Assembly: GCA_905250075.1 (NCBI GenBank) | Contig: CAJNOP010000020.1 | Coordinates: 254,214-318,213, forward strand | Direction: 5' to 3' | Length of the DNA: 64,000 nucleotides | Origin: Rotaria sp. Silwood1 | Taxonomy: Eukaryota; Rotifera; Eurotatoria; Philodinida; Philodinidae | Part shown: in pieces, positions 1 through 13,200 of the stretch | Position numbering within the stretch: the first letter of the stretch is position 1 | Layout: each line of letters opens with the position of its first letter | Notes under the pieces: generated by a model | Databases searched by the model: none | What the model was told of the DNA's origin: nothing | The model's input: the letters and a program-made list of their open reading frames with translations, nothing else | Position numbers and translations under genes: made by a program

Positions 1-137
1 TGAAGTTTATCATTCGTTTATTTAACGAATATATAATATCTCTAATTTCCCATGAGAAATATTCATGTTAAAAAAAAATTAGTTTTCTTGTTGTCATAAT
101 AATATTTAATTTGTTCTTGTTGTTTTTATTCGCCTAG

Positions 138-697
138 GGTTGGGAAGAAACTGTTGATCTAGCAGTTAATTATGCATTACGTACTGTTCTTTCAAGATCA
201 AAAAGTGCTGATCTTGGTTCAATACCAAATACAATAGGAAATTCAACAGAAAATATTGATATAAATAAATTAAAAAAACGTATTCAAACATTATGTGAAC
301 GTTTAGAAAAAGGTGGTTCATTAGTTTCATCAAATCCAATAATAGATCGTAGTTTATCACCTGATTGTATGTACAAAATGAAATATTTCATTGATATAAA
401 TGTTTTTTTTTTTTTTTGTTGAATAGCATCTTATACATCAACATCATTATCAACAAGAAGAGAAAAACCAATTGTTTCAAATCATCATAATCATAAAGAA
501 AATGATGACAATGATGATGAACTACCAAATGGTGATTATGAAAGTATGTTTCGAAAATTATTTATTAAAATTTTTTTCTTTTTGTTTCAAAAACAAAATA
601 TATATATTGTTTTTATTCGTTTTAAGATGAATTTCGTCTTTTACCTTCGACAAATGCTCGAAAGAAATATAATGATGATGATGATGACGATAATTAA
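138..697 (+). CDS. 3' end of an unrecognised gene (last three exons)
   Basis: Three exons keep one reading frame across good GT...AG junctions: 138-366, 427-543 and 627-697 (stop TAA 695-697). The acceptor at 136-137 shows that the gene continues upstream of the window. The visible C-terminus starts GWEETVDLAVNYALRTVL and continues as a Ser-rich and basic stretch with a short helical segment (INKLKKRIQTLCERLEKG). It ends in a hydrophilic tail with a run of six Asp. No domain is recognised and no function is proposed. Consistent phases at both junctions (1 and 1), small introns of 60-83 bp and wobble-biased codons support a real gene. Nearest neighbour downstream is the GFRP-like gene on the same strand. 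Confidence 0.6.
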
Positions 698-1083
698 TAA
701 TTATTTTCTTTTTAAATTTTGTTTTGTGAATGCTTTTTTGTTTTTCATTCTTCTATCCGTCCAGTTTTCTTCTTTTTTTTTTTTTTGTTCAATTGTTTTT
801 ATTTTTTATGATGTTGCCTTATTCTATATTTCTTTCTCTGCTTCTTCTTCGTCTTTTTTTTTTGATGCTTTCTATAATGCTCATTCTTCTTTCTTTTTGT
901 AGTGCGAGCTTTTGATGTGTCATAATAACTTCTTTTTTTTTTCTTTCTACGCGTGAGTTCTTGGGGAAAAAAAGAAATATATAGATTTTCCTTCATATAT
1001 TATTCTATCGAAACGAGAAAAAAAAGCGATATAGACATTTTTATTTTCTGGAAACAAGACGTTTGAAAGTATCAACCTAAATA
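698..1083 (+). other. Intergenic, pyrimidine-rich leader/promoter region
   Basis: The 386 bp between the upstream stop and the GFRP-like ATG are strongly T/C-rich on the plus strand from about 700 to 960, with long T runs and TTC/CTT repeats. Open frames here consist only of Phe/Leu/Ser codons and are composition artefacts. It presumably holds the promoter of the downstream gene, but no defined site is visible. Confidence 0.4.
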
Positions 1084-2018
1084 ATGGCACTTCAATTGAC
1101 TCTATCATGTGATTCGAATAAAGTAGAAACTGGTCCAACACTTATACATTCAACTGGTGTTCAACATTATAAGATTTCACCAGAAATTGTAAGTAAAATA
1201 AATAATCGAAAGATGAATGTTTTCACTGGAATTTCAATTATCAATATACGAACAAGAACAAGTGAATAACATCTATTGTTTTCCTAATCATTTTTAGAAT
1301 GTATTTTATTTTTCACTAAGAAAAAAGTATTTTAGTCGTAGATTCAAAGACTTTTTCGGGTTCTATATTCTACCCAATGAGAAAATTCTACAATAGAAAC
1401 AAAAGAAAAAGGAACATGAGTTAGGTCGTCTATTATTTCATATATATTTTGTAATGTAACTAAATAATGAAAATATTTCTCATGAGATTTTTACATTTTA
1501 TAATCATATTGCCCTGAATAATATTCTCGATGTATTCAATAATAATAAAAATGGAAATGTGTTAAATTGAATTTTTTTGTTGAAAATATTTTTTCTTTCT
1601 TTTTTTTTTCATTGTTTATATATTTACTAAATAGTCAAATTATATAAATAATATTCTTGTGTCATAGATTCGTATCTTACAAAATAGTCTAACAAATGAT
1701 TTATTATCTGATCATGAACAAGGTGTTCTTTGTCAAGAAAATCCTCAACGTATTCTTGATATTCTTCGTCAAAATGGATATACTCTACAAAATCAAACAA
1801 ATGAAGATGATAAAACTTTATGGGTAGTATCACAAGATGGTGGTAATAATAATGAACAACCTGTTAATCCACCAGATTCAAATACAATACCAAATGATGG
1901 CAATGATGCAGATGCTGATGGTGAAGGTCATGGTGGTGATGATGAAGCCGGAAATAAAGAAGAAGAAGAAGAAGGACAAGGTGAAGAAGGAAATGAAGAA
2001 CAAGAACAAGAAGAATAA
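1084..2018 (+). CDS. GCHFR: GTP cyclohydrolase I feedback regulatory protein (GFRP)-like, with acidic C-terminal extension
   Basis: Two exons, 1084-1188 and 1668-2018, joined in phase 0, encode about 151 residues. Residues 1-95 resemble animal GFRP (normally about 84 residues): an early ETGPTLI segment matching the family's VGPT strand, then NPQRILDILRQNGY and a TLWVV end strand, in the family order P-x-RI...L...G...T...TL-W. In animals GFRP forms pentamers that clamp GTP cyclohydrolase I and mediate inhibition by tetrahydrobiopterin and activation by phenylalanine. The last 55 residues or so are an added low-complexity tail, rich in Asn/Asp/Gly and then almost pure Glu/Gln/Gly, which ordinary GFRP lacks. 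The family call rests on recalled motifs, so it is moderate; an unrelated small acidic protein is the alternative. AATAAA-like signals follow within 120 bp. Confidence 0.58.
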
Positions 2019-2957
2019 TAACAAAAAGAATACGTTTTTTTTTTCTAATCAATGGCTTATTAAAAAACAATTTGCTATTATTTATCTATTAGTATATGTA
2101 ACGTGTAAGTCTATATATAAATATATATTATAAATAAAACTTCTAGATATTCGATGTGTGTCTGACAAAAAAAAAAATCTTTCAATTCATAAGTCTGATT
2201 TTGGTTGCACATTTATAATTGTTCTATTAGTTTCTCGTTGAATATGATGAAGTTATACAAACATTAAATTTCAAACAAACGACTATTGGTATTAATTAAT
2301 GACAGACAGAATTGTATTTATATTCTTTTTTTCTTTTGGTCTGATTATTTCTATTACTTGTACTCAGAAATAATCTATGCACATGATATTTGATATGCCT
2401 TAGGAATGATTTACAAATGAATGCTATTGATTTGAAACAATCTTCTACTAATAAGGCACTTAATACATTTTAGAAAATCGAATGTTGAATAAACAGTTAA
2501 ATATTGACATACAATTAAAAGATTACTATCAAGATGTTATTAATCGAATATTTGTTTATAATACAAGTTTAATATTTCTAGTAGCTATCGAAATATTGAT
2601 TATTGAAAAAATAAATACAATTAATGAATAATATCGAAAATGTAATATGTGATGTAGAATTAATATTGATCCTCATAGAAGAATGATGAAAGAAAAATTA
2701 GTATTTATTGTGTTGAATCGTATACGATTTATTTTTGTCAGAAGTTTATAAATGAATATAATGTAATAGAAAAGACAAGCATATGTTTAAAATAAATCCG
2801 TATGCAATTTTCATATGGTGTAGACTGACATTATCAGCTGATAGGAAATTTTCTTCTCTTTCGAATTGAATATAATTTTATTTTGTTATACATTCATAAA
2901 GAAAATGACACGAGAAAAAGAAAGAAACATTCGTCAAATTAATTTTTAATTTTAATA
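2019..2957. other. Intergenic, nothing recognised
   Basis: AT-rich sequence with short 3' UTR-like A/T runs after the GFRP-like gene. No coding frame, RNA gene or repeat with clear ends is visible. Confidence 0.5.
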
Positions 2958-3660
2958 TTGCTTTATCAAATAAGTCGTTTAAAACGATACGTAGTTAATT
3001 ATCTTATACTTTTTTTTCCTCATATTATTTTACGTCCGATGACTAAAGATTTTTCTATATCAATTCGACTACTTCAAGTAAGTATTTTAAGTCTATATTT
3101 ATTTATAGTATTATATTCTAATCTCGTACAATCTAAAGAAGCTTTTCCAATTCATATATTTGCGGATGACCTAAATATGTTAATCAGAGCACCAATTAAA
3201 AAAACTAGAGTCAATGTTATAGTTTCTAAAATAGGAAAGCACTTAAGTGTGCAATCAACTTCTTGCATTGACTAGAAAGTGGAAACAAGTGATCAATATC
3301 TTCATATCAGTCTAGCGGATATTTCACACAAAATGTCATCTACATTTCTTAACAGTATTGATGAACAACTTTGGATACACTTGAAGAAGTAATTTAAATC
3401 TGTTACGAATCTTCTAGAAAAGGTTCCACAATCGTAAATGAAATTGAAATTGTTGAAATACATCAGAATGTTCTCAATCAACGTATTGAGATAATGTTTT
3501 TTCTTGCTTGGTGTTTCTTCCTTTTTGTCTTTCTTTCGCATCGACAATAAGAAGTGCTGCGACAAAAGTTTAGGACAAAGCTGAGATTAGTTCATCGATG
3601 CTTATGGATAGCAACTCATGAAATGAATTCATTCACAAATCAGATCTTGTAATGATATTT
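2958..3660 (+). pseudogene. Decayed reverse transcriptase fragment (non-LTR-type palm)
   Basis: An open stretch to 3275 carries the palm of a reverse transcriptase: LLQVSILSLYLFIVLYSNL, matching the family QGS(V/I)LSPxLF strand, then IHIFADDLNMLI, the FADD catalytic box. After the TAG near 3273 the similarity seems to go on in another frame (WKQVINIF, then a His/Phe segment), the order seen in LINE-type elements after the FADD box. Changes at the QGS and SP positions, the stops and the missing endonuclease mark it as dead. There is no in-frame ATG at its start. The clade cannot be named from the sequence. Confidence 0.6.
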
Positions 3661-4212
3661 CATTTTTTATCGAAATTAAAAAACATGAAATAGAAGCAGA
3701 CTAGGAGATTCATTTCATTAAAGGAACTGAAAAAGAAACATAAATCTCTGTTAGAAATATGATTAGAATTTGCTGAGAATAAATGATGAGCACAATTTAC
3801 AACTCAAGCATTCGTCATCTTTTTTCTTGAATTTCTTTGCTTATTTTTTTCTTTGTTCGTCTTCTATAGCTTTAACATGAGCACTTAGTTCTTAGTCGTT
3901 ATTTGTCTATTCTTTGCAGATCTGTTTTGATGAAAACATGATTAACATTATATTATCGTGTTTGCTTCTTATTCTTAACGATCTTTCTTTTCTTTCTTTT
4001 TATATATTTCATCATCAATTTTGTAAGCACTTCAGAGCATCATATATTATTTATATGGTCTTACAATAAAATATTATTCTTAGGATGTTAATTATCGAAA
4101 GAATTTCATGAAATGAAAATTTTTTTCTTTTGAGCTTTTTTTTAGTCTTATTTTTAATTATTTCATTCAATATAAATAATAAAAAAAAGAATCTATTTTC
4201 TTTTTCTATGAA
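3661..4212. other. Intergenic, nothing recognised
   Basis: AT-rich, with many T runs near 3840-4200. It lies between the retroelement remnant and the CFAP74 stop codon, and its right end should hold the CFAP74 3' UTR and polyadenylation region (minus strand). No coding frame seen. Confidence 0.4.
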
Positions 4213-7200
4213 TTATGTTGTCAATGTATTAGAATTATTTTCTTGTGTAGATACTTGTTTTCCTATTCGTTGACTAGTACCACCAAATGATGCATGTGAA
4301 CGAGTATCATTTGTAACTGTACGACGATTTTTTGAAGTACGTGATGATCGTTTATCAGATGATGAAATTATTTCAACATAACCAATTAAAATAACACGCC
4401 ATATTCGTACAATATCACCTTTTGTTGTTACATTAATTGATGCTCGACATGTTTCATTGGGCTAGAGGAAAAAAAAATATTCAAAGTTTTTTATGAAAAA
4501 AATAAAATAAAATCGAAGACCTACATCAAAATTAGCTGATGGTGTCCAAGTGATTTTCACGACTTTTTCTGTACCCATTTCAACAGCACTCTGAAAATTG
4601 TGTAAAAGAAAATAAATAAACATTCTTGGAAAAAAGTATCTGCAACCCATGAGCTGCTACAATCCTTTATGATATTGAGTTGATGGTTTGAGTGCGTGCG
4701 ACTGACAAGCAGTCCCATTCGCATGCATCAATCCATCTTCTATTGGTTTACATGTACTAGCATCATGTTCTTCTTGTGAATACTTGATCTCAACCATACT
4801 AGCACAAACATTTTCGTTCAACTCCTCATTTGAAAAGCCACTGTCATAGTTGCCTTTAGTTCAATTTTTTTTGGGAAATAACTAAGATATTCCTCTGTCA
4901 TTAAGAAGAACATATCGAACTGTTGGATGATGTTCGACTTCGCATTTAGACAACGAGTAGGTCTCGATGAGACTAAGAAAAACTTAAACGGATTCAGACA
5001 CACGCCTGACCGTTGAAGAGTTATGGCAGTTTTGAAGAAATTTTTACTGAGAGAAAATTCTTTTCAAAAAATTCGAAACAAAATGTTTCGAACTAAAACT
5101 ATATCTATAAGTACGTTTGATAGTCCTGAAAGTTCTGACGAAAACGAAGATGTCTTTCCCGGGTTATTCAATTTCTAAGTAGACTCGATCATTGTATCTT
5201 CCTATGATAGTCCGCTATGTTTTTAGATATTTGAATATCTCATCAAATATATGTTCGTTTTCGTTGAAACTTTCAGGACTATCAAATGTGCCTATAGACA
5301 CAAGTTCAGTTCGAAACTGTTTGTTTCGAATTTTTCAAAAATGCCCTGCCCTTAATCAAATTTTCATTAAAACGACTATAACTCTTAAACAGTAGACCAT
5401 GGACTGAATCCTTTTAGGCTTTTCTTAGTCTCGTCAAGACCTAATCGTAGCTTCGAGTGCTGTTCGATAGTTGAATATGTTCCTTCGTAAGATACTAAAT
5501 ATATTGTCAAGAGTTTTGGTAATTATACAACCAACATTTGAGACTAACACTAGAAAAATAAAACAGTAGTAGTTTGTGGGATAACAAAAAACAAGTTGAA
5601 TATACATTTTTGCTGAATATGTTTTTCACAGGAGAAAGAAGATATATGAATTATAATTTCCATACATGTGAACTTGTCGTACGCATGCACTCAAATTCTT
5701 AGCTCAATATCATAAAGAATAGTAGTACTTCATAGAGGAACAGATACTCATGTCCAGGGCTGCATGTGTATCGAGAGAATGATTATTTAATTGTATTCAA
5801 TTATTTACTTTTGGAACATCGACATTAAAACCTTCAGCATTAATATCTTTTAAATTATCAAATGTATAATCACCATTCTAAAATATAAATGCCAAAGTCT
5901 ATAATATATATTCATATAAAATTATATTTCTAAAATACCTTTTTAGGTCCACTTGATATTGATGCACAACCAACAATTAATTCACGTTGAGCAGGTACAT
6001 ATTTGCCATTAATAAATTGTGCACAAAGTAAAACAAGAATATTATTTGGTATTCCTTTTTCATTAGGATCTAAAACAAATATCATCAATACATTTTATGA
6101 ACAAATAAAAACAAAACTTTCATTAAATTTATTCTAACCTGTTGTTTGCATTTGCATAGTTAATGCATCATTTACATTTGGTAAAAGACATTTTTGTACA
6201 ATATTACCATTATCTAATGGTCGTATATATACAGTATTTTGACGACCAGTACCTCGTAAACGAAATTCAAGTTTAACAGGCTATAAAATAATTTAATTTA
6301 TTTTTTGTTTAAAAACTTTTCATTTTTTTCTATAAATCAAACCTGTTCAGAAATAGTAATGCGAACAAGATCCGAAAAGAAATCAGAATCATGATCAGGA
6401 CTAAATATCACTGTCAATTGTTTTTTACCACCAGGTGGTATTACTCCATCAAGTGGAGCTATATCGAATACTGATCGACCACTTAAATTTTGTGGACCTG
6501 AACGAAAACAAAACATATATAGATGAGTAAAAAAAGAATTTATTATCATAATTTACCTATAAGATGTTTATTAGCATCAAATGCAGTACCCCAAACATTT
6601 TTATTCTCTTGTTCTATTCGATTCTTAGCATGTTGACTTGCCAAATCAACTCGAAATGTTACTGATGTTTCCGACTGATTGATAATCTATTAAGAAAAAA
6701 AAACAAATAATAACAATTGAATAGATCTTTTATATCAAAAAGATATTTCTAGATATAATCAATGATGAAAACTGTTGCATTGATGATTTCTTGAAAAAAA
6801 TAAAATTTCTTATCTAATCATGAATCTAAATTTATGACATCTATATTCTAATTATACACATATTTATTCTATTTATAAATAACGTCTTAATAAAAATAAA
6901 ATGAAATCTATAGTTATGCTTTTTAAAATAAAACCATCAAAAAAACGAACACTTGAAATCGATGAAGAATTCAATAAATATATTGAATCATGATTCAACT
7001 TGAAAAATTGCTCGTTTTTTCATATTTTCTGCATCCTTTTTCATTTCTTCAATACCTTTACCAGAGAATTTTTCAGGTCCAAGTTCTTCGACTTTAAATC
7101 CTTGACTTTTATACATTGAACCTGGTCGTTTTCTAATAAATGGTAATATTTTATAAAACCATGTTTCTTTCACATACCAAGGCTCAAATATATAACTTTT

Positions 7201-10200
7201 TCGTTGATACCTTCCATATTTATTCATGGGACATGATGTCGGACCTTGACCAAAATCATCAGGATAAATACGTGGAAGTGTACAATGACGAAGAAAAAAA
7301 GCTCGTATATTAAATATAATTACAGTGAAATGTTTTATCCAATATGGTACTTCTTCAAAATCCATCGATAAACGAAGTCGTTCATCGATCAATGATATTA
7401 ACATTTGACGAACAAAATTTTGCATCCAACTAGGATACAATGAAAGCATCAATTTTAATGTTGCTTCTCCACATATTTGATTATTTTTTGCATAGATCAT
7501 ATGTTTTATTTCATAATCTTCAGACCATTTTTCTATTTCTCTATATGTTAATGGAATATTTTCAATATTCATTCGTTCACCAATTGTTTTCCAAACAATA
7601 AATCGAGCTTCTTCTTCTATTGATACTAAAGATCTCCATTCAAATTTTTTTGCCCATCGAATAGGTTCAAGTATAAATACACTTAATGTATAAAGCATAT
7701 CATCGTTACTTATGTGATTTTTATATAAACCATGTAAATAATTAATACGTGCAACAGACATTCGAGCTCTATGAGAATCAAAATCATGAAAAACAAATTC
7801 ATTGATAAGTACACTTGTATCTTCAGCTCGACGACCAGCTACATCTAATGTAGTTAATTGTTTAGTTTGAACGAGTAATCGTGAAATAGTTGGAATACCA
7901 TATGTTTTAAAGAGAGCAAATGAAGTAGATATTCTCGATAAAAAGGGCATATCGAGTGCAGATGTAAGATGACAAATCGCCTGTGCTTTATGATAATCAA
8001 GATGAACATTATTATAATTTGTTAAAATATATTTAACACGATGAAAACGAAAATAATGACAAATAAATAAATAAATAAATAAAAGTACAATGAATGAAAT
8101 TAAAATAAAAGTCATTATCGTATTTTAATTCTAGAAATTTATATCTATTCATATATGAAGAGCAAAAAATAGATAAATCGCAAAAAAAAACTGATCTTCG
8201 ATATAAAAATGAATCTATTTTAAACATGTACTCTGTTAGTAAAGAATGAAAAAGTTTCATAAAAAAAAAAAAAAAAAAGGTGAAAATGTATTATGATAAG
8301 CACACATAAAGTATTTATATAAGAGATACTTTTTTTATAGTCTGCGTAAACATTTGAATTAATATGAAAATACGATGACATAAAAGTTAGAAGATATTAT
8401 TTTTGTTCGTATAACTTCAAAAATAATGTTCTTACAACTTATCAAACTATCCGATGTAACGAACTTTTATTTATTTTTCTGTCTCAAGGTAATTTTAGAT
8501 AGTTGACAAATAGTTAATAGTAAAATAATACTACTTTATGTCTATATATTTTCATTTTGATAAATATGTAAGAGAAGTATAATCATAGAGAATTTTATAA
8601 TTATTTCTCACTGCGGATTGAATCTTTACGATAATTATTCTATTAAATTGTGTAACCAAGGTTCTTTATTTCGTTGATATCAATAATTGCTAATCATATT
8701 GTCGAGTGTATTAAATAGATTCAAATGTAAATAGACTTGATTCATGAAATATATTATTATTGATAATATTATATTTACATGATTGATGTGTATCAGTAAC
8801 TCAAATTCGAACAAAATCAATATTAAAAATAAATATTTACGAAAACAGAATTGATATTGATCAAAATAAAAAAGAACAGAAACAAGCAAAACGAAAAATA
8901 ACTAAGCGAGTAATGAGAAAAAAGTAAGTATAGAATAAAGAGCTGTTATTCTCTTCTTCGTCATGATCATCAAACGAATGTAAACATAATGATAAAAAAA
9001 AGGTAGATATTTGTTTTAATTTGTACTAAAAATACATTTCTATAAAATAGTATAAGTAGAATAGATTGACAATAGTAATATTGTATTTCGAATCAAGAAA
9101 TTTGACAATACTAATCATTTCAAATGAAATAGATATATGATCCATTCCCTCATAAACTATTTTCAAAAATACATAAACATGTGATCGAACATCATATGAT
9201 ATTTGTTCTGATTTTTTTTTATCAATGCATAGACGAGTAATAGTAAAAATAAACAATATATTCATTTGTTATTATCATTTGTTTTACAATATTCTACGTT
9301 AAATTTTTATTGATAATTGAGAATACTACTTTATATCATGTTTAATTAGATATCATCAATCTATTATGTTTCATATTTCCATAAAATAATATCTATTCGA
9401 AATATGAGTTATCAAAATTGTGAACAACAGAGAAACATCTATTAGCTAAATTATCTAATTAAGACCTCAGTTTTACAAAGACATTTTTTTACTGAAAATA
9501 CATCTCCTAGAAATGAGCAACTTACTATTTTAAACTTGAACATTATTTTTACAATCTAAATTGCTATTGTAATCTTCTCTAAACGAATACATGTGTACTT
9601 TTTCCTTTACTCTCCACTCCATCATTTCTGACTAATGTACTGAAGCTTTTTTCCATAGTTTATTATAAAACAATGACATCAGAACACCATCTTACATTAT
9701 ATTAAAAACACAATTCAATTGATTACTAATAAAACTCGTAATAATAGTTCATTGCAACGTGAATTAGCTGAAAAAATCGAATATTTGACATGATTCTATA
9801 TACAATATTTTAAAGCCAAAAGAAAAACGAATAATGAAATAATTATTAAAATCAAAACGTTACACAAAAACTCAAAAGTGTTGACTTAACAAAACTTAAT
9901 AAATTGTCAAGTAATAATATTTTCATTTCGAAAATATTTCGACGTTCCCAACGACAAATACATAAATTCATCAAATATAAAATCTATGTTGAAATAGTAT
10001 ATCCTTATCGGAAGATAAACGATGGCTTTTCAAACATTTTTTTTATTTTGACATCATTACGTTAGTTTAATGCTGATTTCTGTTCCTTATTAAGTAGTTT
10101 TTTTCTAGCTCTATTCATTGTAAAAGGAATTGATCCCAAAAATGAATGCTAAAGAGCTTAAGAGTTATATTTTTCTAAGGAGATAATTTCTTTTTCCGAA

Positions 10201-13200
10201 TCATCGTATATTCTCGAGAACAAAACACTAATACAAGACTTTATAAAACAAAGTAAAATTGCTGCACTTTACATTTCATATTTTAATCTATAAATAAGTC
10301 TTTTTGGAAAAAAAAACAAACCAAATACAATAAGAGCTAAAATTCTATGCGAACGATTCTCGATACTGCAAACATAATCAGTTTTTGGGCAACGATAAAT
10401 CCGCTTATTTACCTCATCGATAAAAGACAATTGTCTTCCTTGACGAACTGTATCTCTCATTAGAATATGTTGTTTATGCTACAAATTGACAAAAAACAGA
10501 CGAACAACGAGAGATAAACGAAAAGGTTAAGTATTCAAAAAGAATTATGTTGCGGTTACGTATATCTAAAAATAGTTTTACATATTCTATTATATTAAAA
10601 CCTAGTAAAACATTATGAGATAAAAATTATATTGAATTTATTCTTTCGCAAGCACAATCTAAAAGTAAATCACTATTAAACAACAAAACATCACATACAC
10701 ATTAAGAATTATTGACATGGCATGAAGAAAATTTCTAGATTTTTTTTTTCATAGATAATCACACATGATCACTGAAATAATCCTGAAATTAATATTGTGG
10801 ATTAATACATGTGGTGTGCGATTATACCAAAGGTTCACTATTAAAATAAATTTTACTTTCTAGATTATAGAACTTTTCTTATTGCATTTTGTCTTATATT
10901 CTGTTTATTTTCTTTTTCAATAGGACGTATTTAAATATTAAAATATAAAATACCAAGTGCAATCATTTATTATGAGTCATCCGTTATGTCAGGTCATATT
11001 TCTTCATCATACTTTTACGGTAAGCTCCGTTAGAAGGAGCTTCATTGTAGTCAATGATTTTGTTTTCTTTTGTTTGAAAGACCATGTCAAGATGCAGAAC
11101 ATGGTTTTTCGAATTAAGCTTTACAACTATTATAAAAAAAAAAAACTTTTATAAAGAGAACACCACTTTTTGAGATGCTAGACTTTTCTTCGATTAAAAA
11201 GCATGAATTCTGCTATGCATAATATCATGACACGCTCTGATCCCTACTTGTTGAATACCTCTTGTAAACATCGTGACATAGAATTGAAAATTTCATGTGA
11301 TTTGAATGTACCTGAGTCAAAATCAGTTTTTGAGGGAGAGCTTAATCTTTCAGAAATGTAGTTCGTAAGTAGTTCATCTATTATAATGAGATATTATTGG
11401 TATACGGTCTAAAATCGTATATGAAGCAGGGAGCGGATTGCAAATCGCTATCTTATATAAATCGTGTTTCACAATATATGACATCTCCTATTGATCAACA
11501 TCTTTCCATAGTGAACACTTGTCAACATTTCTGACAGTGTTGATCTAAGAGAAATTTTACTATCTATTATAATATACACTATATTTAGAATTTTAATTGG
11601 AAAATCTTACTTGAAATGTTTTCTCAGTACGATCTTTAGCTAAAACACATCCCATTGAAAATGGATTGCTTGTATCAAATGATAATTGAACATTAGGTTT
11701 AAGACCAAAACCTAATCATATATAGATTCATAAATAATCAAATCTTTTAAATTTGATTTACCTTTTAAACATAATGTTAATTTAGAACTTTCACTAGTTA
11801 ATTCCAATGTTTCTAAAAACTATTAAGAAAATTAATGAATAAATAAAATATTAACTTGATTAATAGAAAAAATAAATAAAACCTCCATCGTTGCATTTGG
11901 TGTAAATGCTAATTTAATTGGTGTTGTATCACCTGGTTCAACTCGTCGTAAAGCATTTATTAATCGAAATGGTCCATTTATATTTAATAAAGAACTATGT
12001 AACTATAATTATATTGTTTAATATTTATTTCAAAAAAAAACAAATTAAAATTTATAGTTTCTAATATAACTTACTTGTATTGATTTATTACTTATATTTT
12101 GTATAAGAATCGTACGTGATAATTCTTGTCCAATTGATGCTGAACCAAAATCAATTGTTGTTTGTCCATAATCAGATATAACAATCATTTCTGGTCTTAC
12201 AATAGGACAATGTATTTGAATAAATAATGTATTTGCAACACTATTTATTTAATAAATAGATCAAATCAATTTTTAAATATTTTTATTTTTTGTCTTTTGG
12301 TCTTACTCATAACTTAATGTACCAGGTTTTTGACATATACCAGATGCAACATAACATGGTATAAGAAATGAAGAAAGTGATGATGGGTATGATTTTAATA
12401 AAGATAATTGAGCTATTGACCAAACAGTTGATCTAGAAATTTTATTTACATTAAAATAAAAATTTTTTTTTCGATAATTTTTACTAACTGTTCGGCAGCA
12501 GGAGGAAGATTGATTTCAGTATTCATTGTTCCATGTGTATCAAGTTTTCGACTTACTGAAGCTGTTGTTCCTGGAGGTTTAGCTCTGGACTATAATTAGA
12601 TTACTTTGCTTATTTATTTAGAATATAAAATTTAAAAAAAATTGTTTTTACTTCGCCTCTATGTGATGATTCTTTTTCTTTAGATTCTAATTGTCTTTTT
12701 AATTCAGCTTCTCTTATACGAACTGATTCAGTACGAATTTGTTCATTATCTAATTTCGGTGCTAGTCGTACTGTTATTTTTTGTCGCTAGATTATGCAAA
12801 AAAAAGTTTTCATAATGAAATAATAGAAAAATTCAAATAAAATACATACTTTTCCTGGTTCAACTGTACCGACAAGAGGTGAAATAGTAATTGGTGCATT
12901 TGCTGGAACATCAAATTGAAATGATGTTGAACCAATGGGAGCAAATTCACCTAAATAAACGATCAACTACTTTTCTAATAGATCAAAAAAATCTTCATCT
13001 TTTATAATATGAATAATAAATATCTATTCAATGAGTATTAGGTATGCATCAAATCCGAATTCTGATTTAGTGTTCGAAAACTACCAGTGTCGAGTATTTG
13101 GGTAATTAACCAAATGTTTCCCCAGGTATATAGACAAATATGGAACCAAACTGAGGTTTGGTTAAATTTGAGTTCGAAAATTGCTGAACATTATTAACTG

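Noticed and set aside
546-902. 118-codon plus-strand frame
   Set aside because: It overlaps the last exon of the first gene in another frame and is nearly all Phe, Ser, Ile and Leu from T-rich DNA.
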